From NCBI GenBank assembly GCA_963693315.1, contig OY856186.1, positions 375,764,264-375,828,263 on the forward strand: 64,000 nucleotides of DNA. The letters are read 5' to 3'. Origin of the DNA: Diogma glabrata. Taxonomy: Eukaryota > Arthropoda > Insecta > Diptera > Cylindrotomidae. The stretch's first letter is position 1. Each line of letters starts with the position of its first letter. Below are positions 29,839-41,067 of the stretch, piece after piece. Position numbers and translations under genes: made by a program. The notes beneath the pieces are model-generated. The model was not told where the DNA came from. It ran no database searches and was given only the letters and a program-made list of their open reading frames with translations.

Positions 29839-30750
29839 CTAAAATTAAAACGAAATAAAAATATTAAATTAGAGGTATTATAAGTAAATATACAAAATAA
29901 AACTATTATGAATGACTTTGAAATTAAGAAGAAATTCGATTGAAAGGAAATTGAAAGAAAATTGATCAATTATCTTACATTATAATTTCAAATAAATTAA
30001 TATGTTACAGGTAGTTGACTTATGTAAAAGAATAATGAAGTTGTTTTATGCTGTTATAATCTTTTAATATTTAACTTTATTTCCGTAATAGAGTTAATTT
30101 GCAATTTTGCTTGCATTTAAAATTTTTGTTTTACGTGACTCTTTTATTTTTAAGTCAAGGAAAGTGTAAAAAATTACTTAAGAAACGGAAACAGGTTTGA
30201 GTTGGACTTTTTAGCCGATTAGAGAACAACTCTGAAGGCACCCTTACAAAATTAGACTGATTGAGTAGTTTTCTCGAACGTTAATGTTTAAAGTGGTTCC
30301 ACAAGCCAAAAACCTGTGTTAGGCGAATTGTAACTGTTACTCTTTACCGGTTTAGAAACGTATATGTTTCTTATTCGTCTGATTATTTCAGCGGATGATT
30401 TAGCGAATACAATCTTTTATTCCAGAACCTCCGAGAGTGGTATGGTTGTAAAATTGTATCGTGTCCTGTAAGTTTCATTGTCTGTATTTTTGTCTACAAT
30501 TGTGATACAAACGACATCCCTAGCTTAATCAATTTTTTGTTTTACTTGAGTGAACTGTAAAAGTAAAAGTCTAGATAGGTTAAACATCTTTAATAGCTCA
30601 TTCTAACGCACATACAGCGTGGAAAATTATGTTTTGTTATTCTAAAGCGTGATATAAGCTTACCAGAAATTTATTTGTAACTAAACAACCCAAAGTAGCT
30701 CTCACTTAGATTATTTTCATTAAAATTAAAAAAATATTAGCACCGTCTCA
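29839..30750. other. Non-coding stretch
   Basis: No gene or element end supported. Confidence 0.4.
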
Positions 30751-31045
30751 CAGTCCCTGTTTGGGCGCCAAATGTTTATCTGGGGAATGTCTTCATTCAC
30801 CGTTTACAATATAAAAATATTGATAAACAAATAATTATTTACACAAATTTTCGTAAAATTATACAAAAAACTTTAATTTTTCAATTTGATTTCTTTACAG
30901 TCCCTGTTTGGGCGCCAAACGTTAGCTGGGGATTGTTTTCATACAACGTTTAGAATATCAAAAACATTAATAAACAAATAATTATTTAAACAAATTTTCT
31001 TAAATGTACACGAAAAATTAATTTTCAATATAACTTATTTTTATT
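30751..31045 (-). repeat. Tandem 147-bp duplication holding two tRNA-Lys-type primer sites
   Basis: CAGTCCCTGTTTGGGCGCCA occurs at 30751 and 30898. Each is followed by similar sequence (GTTTATCTGGGG... / GTTAGCTGGGG...ATAAACAAATAATTATTTA). On the minus strand the motif is TGGCGCCCAAACAGGGACTG, a tRNA-Lys primer site, and what lies to its right would be LTR end. It is best read as the LTR/leader junction of a lost element, duplicated in tandem. No pol is nearby except the relic at 28387-28672. Confidence 0.65.
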
Positions 31046-31695
31046 TTATAAGAAACAAGTGTTTATTTTTGCTGACATTTTAATCAGGTTATCGCAATTT
31101 TTGATATACTATTACAATCCCGATTCTATTGAGGTATATCATTACACTCCAACGTCCAAATTACAAAAAGTAATTTTTATTTAGCTTCGATTTAGTTTGA
31201 TAAAGATGTATCGATAATTTATTTTAGGACTATTTTATTAAAACGTAAATGGTTACTAGAACCGTTACAACAATAAATTAAAACCGATATTAGAGTGAGG
31301 TTGTATGATGTATTGATTATTACAGTATCTTAACTGTTGGCTATCAATTCGCTGAATGTACTTACAAACATCTGTTACAGCCACTGATAATATAAGAATA
31401 AGATTTAAATGCGATCTGTTCTGGATTGGATGTACGACAAAGGGACTCCAAAACAACAGTCTCCGTAATTTTCTGGGCATCTTAATGGTTTGAATGCGAA
31501 AACCAATCATTTGGTGACTATTCTCTGTTCTAAAGGATTTTTAAGCCTGAGGCTTTAAGTGTAAGCTACCAGGCAGGTCGCAGGTGGTGGATAGCGTAGC
31601 TTTTGTTCCGATATTATTATTTACTAACAATACGATTGCTTAAAGAGCAGATCCCAAATATCAAATAGGCACCCCGAACCATACACTCACAGTTT
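31046..31695. other. Non-coding stretch
   Basis: The minus frame at 31265-31510 has no recognisable features. 31540-31690 is less AT-rich and may be an old element fragment. Confidence 0.35.
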
Positions 31696-32396
31696 ATAAA
31701 ATGTGTTGTGTAGAATTACAATATGTGTCACAATAACACATAAACCCCTTTTAAGACCAAGGTCCCACAATAACATACGTTCAAAGGTGTTGATGGACGT
31801 AAATCTTTCTTTTTTTTGTTTTTTTATATTTTTTGTTTTTTTATATTTTTTGTTTTTTTATATTTTTAGTTAAAGAATGGATAAATAAACAAAAAATCTT
31901 ATCACTGACAAAATATGACATAGGCCAATATTTTATGATAGAATAGAGAAAATAAAAGTAAATTAAAAAGCAAATAGCAAAGTTTTACAAAAATTTGCTG
32001 AAACAAAACAAAAATGTAGTTGCCAATAATCCAGCCGGTTGCATATTCCTTGATCCTGTGACGCACCGTCTTTCTTGAGGATTAAAGCCCACACATAGTT
32101 ATATGAAGGCTCGTTTCCTCAAGGAAGCAATAGCGTCTCATCATCAAGGATTTTTTCACAGCTAAGAATGAGGGTGCTACCGTTGACTGAATACAGTTCA
32201 TCCGCCACCACCCCTAAGATGTCACCTTGGCTAGTGATATCTCACTGATATTGCCAGTGGTATGTGATATCTCACGTTAGCTCGTATGTCAATAGCAGGG
32301 ACTGGAGTACGCGGGATTGTCACACCCGTAGATCAAAAATAAAAAAATTTTAAAAACAATAAAAAATTAAAAACTGATCACTCCATGCGGAGAATG
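31696..32396 (-). mobile_element. Poly(A) retroposon 'A', copy 1 (minus)
   Basis: The complement of this segment matches 51922-52575 over almost its whole length: the start (CCGCATGGAG), the GC-richer middle (ACGGGTGTGACAA, GTGAGATATCACATACCACT, GGTGACATCTTAGGGG) and the end (ACATATTGTAATTC...ACACAA). Both copies begin at nearly the same base. It has no long frame. Its poly(A) is not preserved. It lies directly 5' of the decayed LINE but in the opposite orientation. Confidence 0.8.
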
Positions 32397-32589
32397 GTTA
32401 ATCAGTAGTTAACAGTTAGTTCAGTAGTTTGGCGGTCGTGCCGAGGTGATCGATTGGCTGATAGTAGTATCCATCAGTTGGTAAGGGCAGATAACCCAGA
32501 ACTCGGTTTTTCTCTACAATATTGTGACTTGCTGAAGTAAGGAGGCTGCGCTTGACTCGACCGTCTTTCCGACCATTCTTGTGGAATAA

Positions 32590-33021
32590 ATATGGGAAAA
32601 AATTACAAACAAAAAGGGATAAAATCACCAACCTCATATGCACTTATACACAGAACAACATTACGACATCTAATAACATTAACACAGAACCAGATGAAGA
32701 GAAAGATAAAATTTCCAAAATCTGGTAGTAATTCCACCTCTACTCCGGAGGCTAGTGAAAATCTTCGGGTCGTGTCACACATGACTCTTGGAGATTAAAA
32801 CAGGTCTCGATTTGGTGCAGCCGAGTTCGGAGGACAGTAAATCTTCGGAGATGCGGGCTGTTGAGAGCACGGTAGCAGTTGGGAAAAAGAGGAAAGACAA
32901 ATATGCTTGTGGTTTAGTGAGAAGGAAAAGGAAGAAAGCTCAGACTGATTCCTCATTGCAAACAGGTATTGGAGAGCAGGCTACAACCTCTAGCTCTTTC
33001 TCTGAAATTACATCTACCTGA
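32590..33021 (+). pseudogene. LINE ORF1-like remnant
   Basis: Two short frames (32592-32798 and 32788-33021) overlap by a frame change. The second has a highly basic stretch (GKKRKDKYACGLVRRKRKKA) like the nucleic-acid-binding N-terminus of ORF1 (gag-like) proteins in R1/LOA/Jockey elements. Further broken coding continues to about 33700. Position upstream of the EN-RT relic supports the call. Confidence 0.5.
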
Positions 33022-33739
33022 GACATGAGGGCTTAGATGATCGAACAGATTCGTCTACCGATCACTCCGGTCCCACCTCATAAGGCGAACGTTCGTATGT
33101 AATAGGGCTACCTGTGAAGACAGTCTGAGCAAGGGTTTTAGCAATGAAGGTCGGTGATCTGAAATCTGAATTCCTGGTCTAGACGGCCTTTTTGGGTGGT
33201 CTCGGACGTTAAAATGACTTAGAGTTTAGACCATTCCAAATGAAAAATTTGCACGTACGGGGGGAAGAAATTGGCTAAGGATAAATCATCTGTCGATGGA
33301 AACCTCTTGTTTATTCTTTTCGATGAAGGTAGTGCGAAAGTCCAATCGGAAAGCGAAAATGTTTTTTATGTGCGATTCAGTATATGTAAAGTTTATTGGA
33401 TCGGGCTGGAAGACTCTCCAGCATAGCATAATCTAGAGCATAGAATAAGTGGGTCATATAATCTCATGATTTCACTTGCTATAAGTTGCATACAAAAATA
33501 TTAATAATTCAGAAACCCGACTTCATTAAAAACAGAGGAGCTCTTCCATGAAGAGCTGGTACATTCTGTATAACCTTTTTATTTGGACAAAACCAAAACC
33601 TGCATAGAACTACACAAATGTTTTGATATGCATCTTCTGGCTGAGTTATCCTCAAGTATTAACTAGTGAACAGCTACGGAGAAAAAGTGGATCCTCATTG
33701 TGTCTGCCTGTCTTCCATACGACTTTAAGAGCTCGTATC

Positions 33740-35237
33740 CCTTAGTCCCCCACCAACGCCAGAATTGTTGCGCGTGGTTTACGATATCACGAATAAATAA
33801 GTGGATGTCATAGTCGGCTATGACGTCAAATAACATCACGTGGGCTGGAGAAGCACCAATAACAACAATAGAGGTCAGTATCTTTTAGAGTACTTAGCCC
33901 CCACTAAATTGGAAATTCTAGATTCCGGAAGAGAGCAAACTTTTGTCAACTCCCGACTCCAAGAAATCATAGATATTACCCTATACTCCAGATTTATTCT
34001 ACAAGACATCAGGAGCTGATGAGTATCTACGGATATATCTCTGAGCGATCACAGATATATTGATTTTTTAGTAATGGCGATCCCAACTAAAAAAACGCGT
34101 TTCGAAGGACGGATTGTGTGTGCTTCAGGGTATTTGTAGAGGAGGAACGGGTTAGTGGAAGCATTTCCTAGGTCCGGACTATCAATCAGGCCGTTGAGCA
34201 GCTCAATGATCTGTTAGTCCGGGCCTTTGAGAGCTCTTGTCCCGAAACGAGGCAACGAGGTACCCACAAGTCAGTCTGGTGGAACAAAAACCTTGGTAAG
34301 CTAAGACTAAGGTCCAAAAAATTTCTGAACAGAGCTTTGAAAACTCGTGATGAAGCTGATGGGGCTCTCTATAGTAAAGCAAGGAAACTTTCAAAAAACT
34401 TATTGGTAAATCAAAGCAAAGATCTTACAAAAAGTACTGTGAGTCGATTAAGACCATCATAGAGGGTGCTGCACTCATGAGGGCTTTGAAAAAGGATCAA
34501 ATAGCGAGGCTGAATAATCTTAAATTACCCAATAATACTAACACTTTCTCAAAGAAAGAAACTTATACAGCACTCCTCCAACATAATTTTCCTGGCTGTG
34601 TATTTGGGGAGATTCCTCAGGAGTAGCCGCGGCAATGAGGGAAAAACCTAACCCAATGGAGTGGATAGTAGCAAAAGAGACTTCCGAAGTTGTATCGCCC
34701 GAGGATTTGTCTTGGGATATCAGCTACTTGAGCCATACAAATCTCCAGATCCATCTTTATGGCCTACACAGTTCTACAAAAGGCCTGGAGAAACGTGAGA
34801 GTTGGAAAACCCAGCAATAGGCAGCACGCTTAAAAAGCAAAAAAGTCGACACACAATTCTCTCAGTATTGCTCTCTGACATTGAGGAGACAATCTCTAAA
34901 AAGACTATGAATCTTGGCGCTTTTTTGACAGAAGGGGCTTTCGACAAAGCTACTTTTGAGCTACTTTTTAACGGAGCGGAGAGATACGGTGTGAACATAA
35001 CTCGTCTAAGGTGAATACAAGTCTGTTTATTTACACGATGGACAACACCACAATCCAGGTAGATGTCATTAAGGGGGCATTATATCACCCCTGCTGTGGA
35101 ACATGAGACCAGCTCCTAAATGAATTAAATGGTAAACGGCTAAACACACATTACTATGGTGATGATGTTAGTATTCTTTTGAAAGGACACAATATGGGAT
35201 GTCGCATCAGTAGAAAAATGGAGAACACCGTTGAGGG
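33740..35237 (+). pseudogene. Degenerate R1/LOA/Jockey-like LINE ORF2 (EN-RT)
   Basis: Several frames with stops follow ORF2 order. An endonuclease piece comes first (33895-34075: GREQTFVNSRLQEIIDITLY, then SLSDHRYIDF with the catalytic SDH). The linker follows (34180-34460: INQAVEQLNDLLVRAFESSC, VWWNKNLGKLR), then 34435-34625 (ALLQHNFPGC). RT pieces are 34730-34800 (PYKSP), 34840-35010 (MNLGAFLTEGAFDKATFE) and 35120-35230 (NTHYYGDDVSILLKG, the catalytic YGDD). It is cut off after 35237 by the left inverted repeat of the next element. EN and RT would carry out target-primed insertion; this copy is dead. Confidence 0.8.
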
Positions 35238-35340
35238 GGTCTTTTTTTGGACATTACTCGAGAACGACTAGTCCGATTTTACTGAAACAAATTTAGAAAA
35301 ATTAAGAGTGACAATTCCTTTAATCTAATTTATACTATTT
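35238..35340 (+). repeat. Left arm of ~100-bp inverted repeat
   Basis: GTCTTTTTTTGGACAT, then CTCGAGAACGACTAGTCCGA, then TGAAACAAATTTAGAAA, ending in CAATTCCTTTAA, is complementary to 40965-41067 with roughly 85% agreement by eye. The two arms bound the LINE protein gene and the minisatellite. Confidence 0.8.
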
Positions 35341-35611
35341 CTTTACACAATCAACAGTTTCGCAGTTATAAATAAATTTATGAAGAAAAAAATAATTTTT
35401 TGCGTAAAAAATAATTTTATTTATTTAGCGTATGGTTTTTTTTTGTGACACGTTAAAAAATTAAACTTAAAAAATAGGTAGACTCTTCTATGAAATCTAC
35501 CTAAAACAATACATGGATACACATTAAATGAACTTACAATCGATTTGATTGCGCGTCTTTTAAGTAAATTAAAAAGTAAAATATTTGAACATTGGGCAGT
35601 ACATTTGAACA

Positions 35612-38600
35612 TTAGATGTTTACATCGAGCGAGTCTATCCATGCTACTACATCGGGAGTTGCCAAATGGATGTCTGAGATGTTGCCATTGTAACGTCGAA
35701 CTGGACACACAGTTGCAATGTGTTTTATAGTTTGTTGTGGAGCGCCGCAGTCACACTTAGGGGACTCTGAAATGCCCCACTTGTAGAAAGAATCAGCACA
35801 ACGTCCATGATTCGTTCTTATTCGGTTTAATGTAGTCCAGGTATGACGTGGCAAATCGAAACCAGGTTGGGTAGAAGTCGGGTTAGTAATAGAAAGGCCA
35901 ATTGTGTTGTAATGTTGCCAGGAGGTGTCCCAGGCATCCAAGATATTAAAATCAGTTGCCAGCAGGTTGCTGGCAGTTTTATGTGGAGGCTTTCTTGACT
36001 TCAATCGACAACGAGTGTGGTCACCGTAATATTCGTGCAAGGGTAACGTGGTGTTGTTGGTTACCTTTTTATGTTCACGCATGAGAGCATGCGAGCGTCT
36101 GAGTGCAGGTGGAGCGATATTGCTTAACACAGGGAGCCAAGGTAAAGGGGTGGATCTGATAGTACCACTTATAGTACGCATCGTAGCATGCAGCTGGCAA
36201 TCAACTTTTTGAGTATGTGTGCTATTCAACCAGACTGGTGCGCCATACTCAGCCACTGAGTAAACCAGACTTAGAGCAGTTGTTCGGAGGGTAGCTGGAG
36301 TAGCACCCCATGTAGAGCCTGCCAGTTTGTGCAATATATTGTTTCTCGTTTTAAGTTTTTGTGACGTATTTTCTAGGTGGAGTTTAAAAGAAAGAGTTCT
36401 ATCGAAAGTAATGCCCAGGTACTTTGGCTGTTGATTGTATTTAATGACAGTGCCGTTAAATAACACTGATAGTTCGTGTTTTGCCAGTTTGTTGTTTAAG
36501 TGGAAACAGGAGCTCTCGGTTTTACTTAGATTGGGAAATAAACTCCACGTTCGAAAATAGTCATTCATTATCGCTAGGTCAGTTGAGAGCAAATCCTCCA
36601 AAACACCCATGTCTTTGTTTTGAGTGGCCAGGGTCCAATCATCAGCGTAACCAAATTTGTTTGATGTTGTGTCAGGAATGTCATGGATGTACAGATTAAA
36701 AAGTAATGGCGCCAGGACGGAACCCTGTGGTAAACCATTGTTAAGCATTTTAGACCTACTGCAGGAATTATTTAGATGAACTTTGAATACACGATTACTC
36801 AGCATGTTGTTAATTAAACGCGAGATGGTGCTACAAGGTATTGCATTGAACAGCTTATATATAATCCCAATTCGCCAGACCGTGTCATATGCTGCAGTAA
36901 GATCGATGAATACTGCGCCTGTTTTTAGTTGTTTTTGATACCCAGCTTCGATATAGGATGTTAGAGCGAGCAGTTGGTCAGTGCAACTGCGATTGGGACG
37001 AAAACCAGCTTGTTCGACTGGGATCTGGTCATTCAATATCGGTGCGATACGATTGTATATGAGCCGTTCTAGCAAGTTATAGCAGGTGCTCAAAAGAGCA
37101 ATCGGGCGATAGCTTCCTGGTTCATTGGATGGTTTACCTGGCTTAAGTATCGCTATCACTTTCGTAGTCTTAAAATGTTTTGGTAGGTTGCCGGTTTCTA
37201 GGACATTCGAGAAAAATTTAGTTAGCCACTGTTTTACATTTTTTCCAGCATTCTTAAGAAATTCTGGAAAAATGCCATCGTAGCCAGCTGCTTTTCCGTT
37301 TTTTGTTTGGGACAGAGCTGATTCTAGTTCTTCGCTACTAAAAGAGTTCGCATACTTCGATGGAGACGAGCAATTGCGCTTCATTTCTCTTAATTTGCGT
37401 TTAATTGTTCTCTTATGAAGGCGATTAATAGAAGCACGAGACATATTTACTATGTGATTTGCGATGTCCTCTGGATTTATTTCATTGTTAGCACGAGTAA
37501 TTGAGTTTGAGCCACCCAGTTTCCGAAGGAGACTCCATGCTTCCCTGCTTGAATGGGAAAAATCAATGTTTTCAACAGCCTTAATCCACTTTTGTTTTCT
37601 CGCGGCGTCCAGTGAGTATATTAAGTCATCAGCCACGTCTGCCTCACCACTACTAAGGTACTCCTCATATAATATATCGCTCTCTTTACTCCAGCCAGGA
37701 ATATATTCTTCACGAAAGCCTCTTGGGATGCATTTCTTTGCAGTTGAGATGATGGCTCCAACAAATCTATCGTAATTTTTAGGAATAGGTTGGATCCAGC
37801 GAATCACTGCATCCAACTTCATCCTATATTTATCCCAATCAGCTTTGTTAAAATTCCATCTAGGTTGAGGAGTAGAGTTAACGAGTGGAATTTGGATTCC
37901 TACCTCAAGGATTACTGGACGATGTTGAGAGCGTGGAAAACCTTGTAAGACAGCCCTAGATATTGGAATAGGGTTACGTTGTTCGTTTTTTGTGGAAAAA
38001 CAGAGGTCGGGATTGTAATCACGTCGCCATCTTGCAGATCTAAAGGTTTTCAAGTCTTTCGCATCATATACCAGGAACATGTTGTTATCATCCGCCCAGT
38101 CGGTCAGTTGCACGCCATTGGTATTATTATTTGAGTAGGACCACTGAGTGTGATGGCTATTGAAGTCACCAGCATATATTGCTGGATGATAAAATAATGG
38201 TAGAGTAGCAGCTGGCCATCCTGTATTTGGAGGCTTGTATACGTTTACAATTTTCGTGTCCGATATATCTACAACAATAAGATGTATATCGTTGTCCGTC
38301 TGTGTAAGTACGTGCGTGCAGTTCAGGATTTCTGACTTAACATACGTGGCAGATCCATATGATTGATGGTAAATAGCACTAATTAATTTGTAACCAACAA
38401 TGTTTCCTCTAGAGGTAAGTTGCGCTTCATCTGCTGCATGCGTTTCTTGCAGAATTATAACGTCGATGTCGTAATCTTTTAATAATCTTTGTAAATGTTC
38501 AGTTTTTGACTTGCTTATGCCTTCAATGTTCAATTGCAAAATACGGACTGAAGGTCCAATATTTTTTGTCTTATGGTGCTGAAAAGTACCGTTGTTATTG

Positions 38601-38662
38601 TGATTTTGATTTTGGTTCATATTTATTTTTTTTTTATTTGTTTTTTTTTGTATCACAGCCAA
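35612..38662 (-). CDS. Full-length LINE EN-RT protein (single-ORF, Jockey-superfamily-like)
   Basis: An uninterrupted 1016-codon frame. The AP-endonuclease domain (about 38-255) shows N45, E73 (LQETH), D166-N168 (AGDFNSHH) and a final SQHRP (H247) where many families have SDH. RT (about 430-720) has GYDGIFPEFLK, VFIDLTAAYDTVW (D587), NNGLPQGSVLAPLLFNLYI and GYADD (672-675). The C-terminus ends in a zinc-knuckle-like CDCGAPQQTIKHIATVC. No RNase H domain and no ORF1 upstream within 300 bp. The protein nicks DNA and reverse-transcribes its own RNA at the nick. The start is the first Met of the frame; a second Met at residue 15 is possible. I cannot assign the clade by eye. No poly(A) or target duplication was found, so the element borders are unknown. 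Confidence 0.9.
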   Translation of the reverse strand: MAVIQKKTNKKKINMNQNQNHNNNGTFQHHKTKNIGPSVRILQLNIEGISKSKTEHLQRLLKDYDIDVIILQETHAADEAQLTSRGNIVGYKLISAIYHQSYGSATYVKSEILNCTHVLTQTDNDIHLIVVDISDTKIVNVYKPPNTGWPAATLPLFYHPAIYAGDFNSHHTQWSYSNNNTNGVQLTDWADDNNMFLVYDAKDLKTFRSARWRRDYNPDLCFSTKNEQRNPIPISRAVLQGFPRSQHRPVILEVGIQIPLVNSTPQPRWNFNKADWDKYRMKLDAVIRWIQPIPKNYDRFVGAIISTAKKCIPRGFREEYIPGWSKESDILYEEYLSSGEADVADDLIYSLDAARKQKWIKAVENIDFSHSSREAWSLLRKLGGSNSITRANNEINPEDIANHIVNMSRASINRLHKRTIKRKLREMKRNCSSPSKYANSFSSEELESALSQTKNGKAAGYDGIFPEFLKNAGKNVKQWLTKFFSNVLETGNLPKHFKTTKVIAILKPGKPSNEPGSYRPIALLSTCYNLLERLIYNRIAPILNDQIPVEQAGFRPNRSCTDQLLALTSYIEAGYQKQLKTGAVFIDLTAAYDTVWRIGIIYKLFNAIPCSTISRLINNMLSNRVFKVHLNNSCSRSKMLNNGLPQGSVLAPLLFNLYIHDIPDTTSNKFGYADDWTLATQNKDMGVLEDLLSTDLAIMNDYFRTWSLFPNLSKTESSCFHLNNKLAKHELSVLFNGTVIKYNQQPKYLGITFDRTLSFKLHLENTSQKLKTRNNILHKLAGSTWGATPATLRTTALSLVYSVAEYGAPVWLNSTHTQKVDCQLHATMRTISGTIRSTPLPWLPVLSNIAPPALRRSHALMREHKKVTNNTTLPLHEYYGDHTRCRLKSRKPPHKTASNLLATDFNILDAWDTSWQHYNTIGLSITNPTSTQPGFDLPRHTWTTLNRIRTNHGRCADSFYKWGISESPKCDCGAPQQTIKHIATVCPVRRYNGNISDIHLATPDVVAWIDSLDVNI

Positions 38663-39173
38663 GAGTTCGAAATGAAATAAATAATGAAATGTAAAAAATA
38701 ATAAAATTGTATATTAAAAAATCATGAAAAATTCAAAACGGGAAAAAGTGCCAAGTCTTATTACTTTGACGTAAAACCACATAATCTGTGCACAAAATGA
38801 GACACAGATCATGAAAATCGATGAACGCGTTTCGCTTTTATTCACAATTAAGTAAAGGTATATCATTTTGACAAGAATTGATTGAATAGAACATTCAATT
38901 GATTTTTCATAGAAATTTTTAAAAAATATTTTTACTGGAATAAACTCCAAAATTTATTGTTTTAAATGTATTTGGACATGTGTTTATGTGTATTGATTTT
39001 ATTTTTTTTTACTTTTTTATTTTTTATTTTCTCTTATTTATGTTTTATTTTTTTATTTTTACTTATTTATTTTATATTATTATTTTTATTATAATTTTAT
39101 TTTATATTTTTATATTTTATTACATTTTATTATATAATTATTATTATTTATTATTTACTATTATTATTTGTTA
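38663..39173. other. 5' flank of the LINE ORF, grading into T-rich sequence
   Basis: No ORF1-like frame. After 38990 it becomes ATTTT-rich and merges into the minisatellite. Confidence 0.5.
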
Positions 39174-40800
39174 CTATTATTTATTATTTATTTATTATTT
39201 ATTTATTATTTATTTATTATTTATTTATTATTTATTTATTATTTATTTATTATTTATTTATTATTTATTTATTATTTATTTATTATTTATTTATTATTTA
39301 TTTATTATTTATTTATTATTTATTTATTATTTATTTATTATTTATTTATTATTTATTTATTATTTATTTATTATTTATTTATTATTTATTTATTATTTAT
39401 TTATTATTTATTTATTATTTATTTATTATTTATTTATTATTTATTTATTATTTATTTATTATTTATTTATTATTTATTTATTATTTATTTATTATTTATT
39501 TATTATTTATTTATTATTTATTTATTATTTATTTATTATTTATTTATTATTTATTTATTATTTATTTATTATTTATTTATTATTTATTTATTATTTATTT
39601 ATTATTTATTTATTATTTATTTATTATTTATTTATTATTTATTTATTATTTATTTATTATTTATTTATTATTTATTTATTATTTATTTATTATTTATTTA
39701 TTATTTATTTATTATTTATTTATTATTTATTTATTATTTATTTATTATTTATTTATTATTTATTTATTATTTATTTATTATTTATTTATTATTTATTTAT
39801 TATTTATTTATTATTTATTTATTATTTATTTATTATTTATTTATTATTTATTTATTATTTATTTATTATTTATTTATTATTTATTTATTATTTATTTATT
39901 ATTTATTTATTATTTATTTATTATTTATTTATTATTTATTTATTATTTATTTATTATTTATTTATTATTTATTTATTATTTATTTATTATTTATTTATTA
40001 TTTATTTATTATTTATTTATTATTTATTTATTATTTATTTATTATTTATTTATTATTTATTTATTATTTATTTATTATTTATTTATTATTTATTTATTAT
40101 TTATTTATTATTTATTTATTATTTATTTATTATTTATTTATTATTTATTTATTATTTATTTATTATTTATTTATTATTTATTTATTATTTATTTATTATT
40201 TATTTATTATTTATTTATTATTTATTTATTATTTATTTATTTTTTATTTATTATTTATTTATTATTTATTTATTATTTATTTATTATTTATTTATTATTT
40301 ATTTATTATTTATTTATTATTTATTTATTATTTATTTATTATTTATTTATTATTTATTTATTATTTATTTATTATTTATTTATTGTTTATTTATTATTTA
40401 TTTATTATTTATTTATTATTTATTTATTATTTATTTATTATTTATTTATTATTTATTTATTATTTATTTATTATTTATTTATTATTTATTTATTATTTAT
40501 TTATTATTTATTTATTATTTATTTATTATTTATTTATTATTTATTTGTTATTTATTTATTATTTATTTATTATTTATTTATTATTTATTTATTTTTTATT
40601 TATTATTTATTTATTATTTATTTATTGTTTATTTATTATTTTTTTATTATTTATTTATTATTTATTTATTATTTATTTATTATTTATTTATTTTTTATTT
40701 ATTATTTTTTTATTATTTATTTATTATTTATTTATTATTTATTTACTATTTATTTATCATTTATTTATTATTTATTTATTATTTATTTATTATTTATTTT
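39174..40800. repeat. 11-bp minisatellite, about 148 copies
   Basis: Nearly uninterrupted TTTATTATTTA units (read as 4+3+4) for about 1.6 kb, almost perfect to 40230 and with more substitutions towards 40800. Because 11 is not a multiple of 3, all three forward frames stay open. This produces long pseudo-proteins of the form LFIYYLFIIYL that should not be annotated as genes. Confidence 0.97.
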
Positions 40801-40964
40801 ATTTATTTATTATATTTGTTTTATTTTATTTTTTTAAATTTTTATTATAGTTTTATTTTATTATTTTTTCATTTTATTTTATTTTTTTATTTTATTTATT
40901 TAATTTTTTTTTTATTTTTATTTATTTTATTTTTTATGTTTTTATTTTTTCGTTACTTTTTCAG

Positions 40965-41067
40965 TATAGTATATCAGTAGGTTAAAGGAATTGTAATTCT
41001 TAGTTTCTAAATTTGTTTCAGCAAAATCGGACTAGTCGTTCTCGAGGTATGTCAAAAAAAAGACACC
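40965..41067 (-). repeat. Right arm of ~100-bp inverted repeat
   Basis: Complement of 35238-35340. Outside it the sequence does not continue the LINE relic that ends at 35237, and no flanking duplication is evident. Confidence 0.8.

Noticed and set aside
38980..40980. Open frames of 666 and 560 codons encoding F/I/L/Y repeats, looking like a giant membrane protein
   Set aside because: They are translations of an 11-bp minisatellite that happens to lack stops in all three forward frames; no real protein features.
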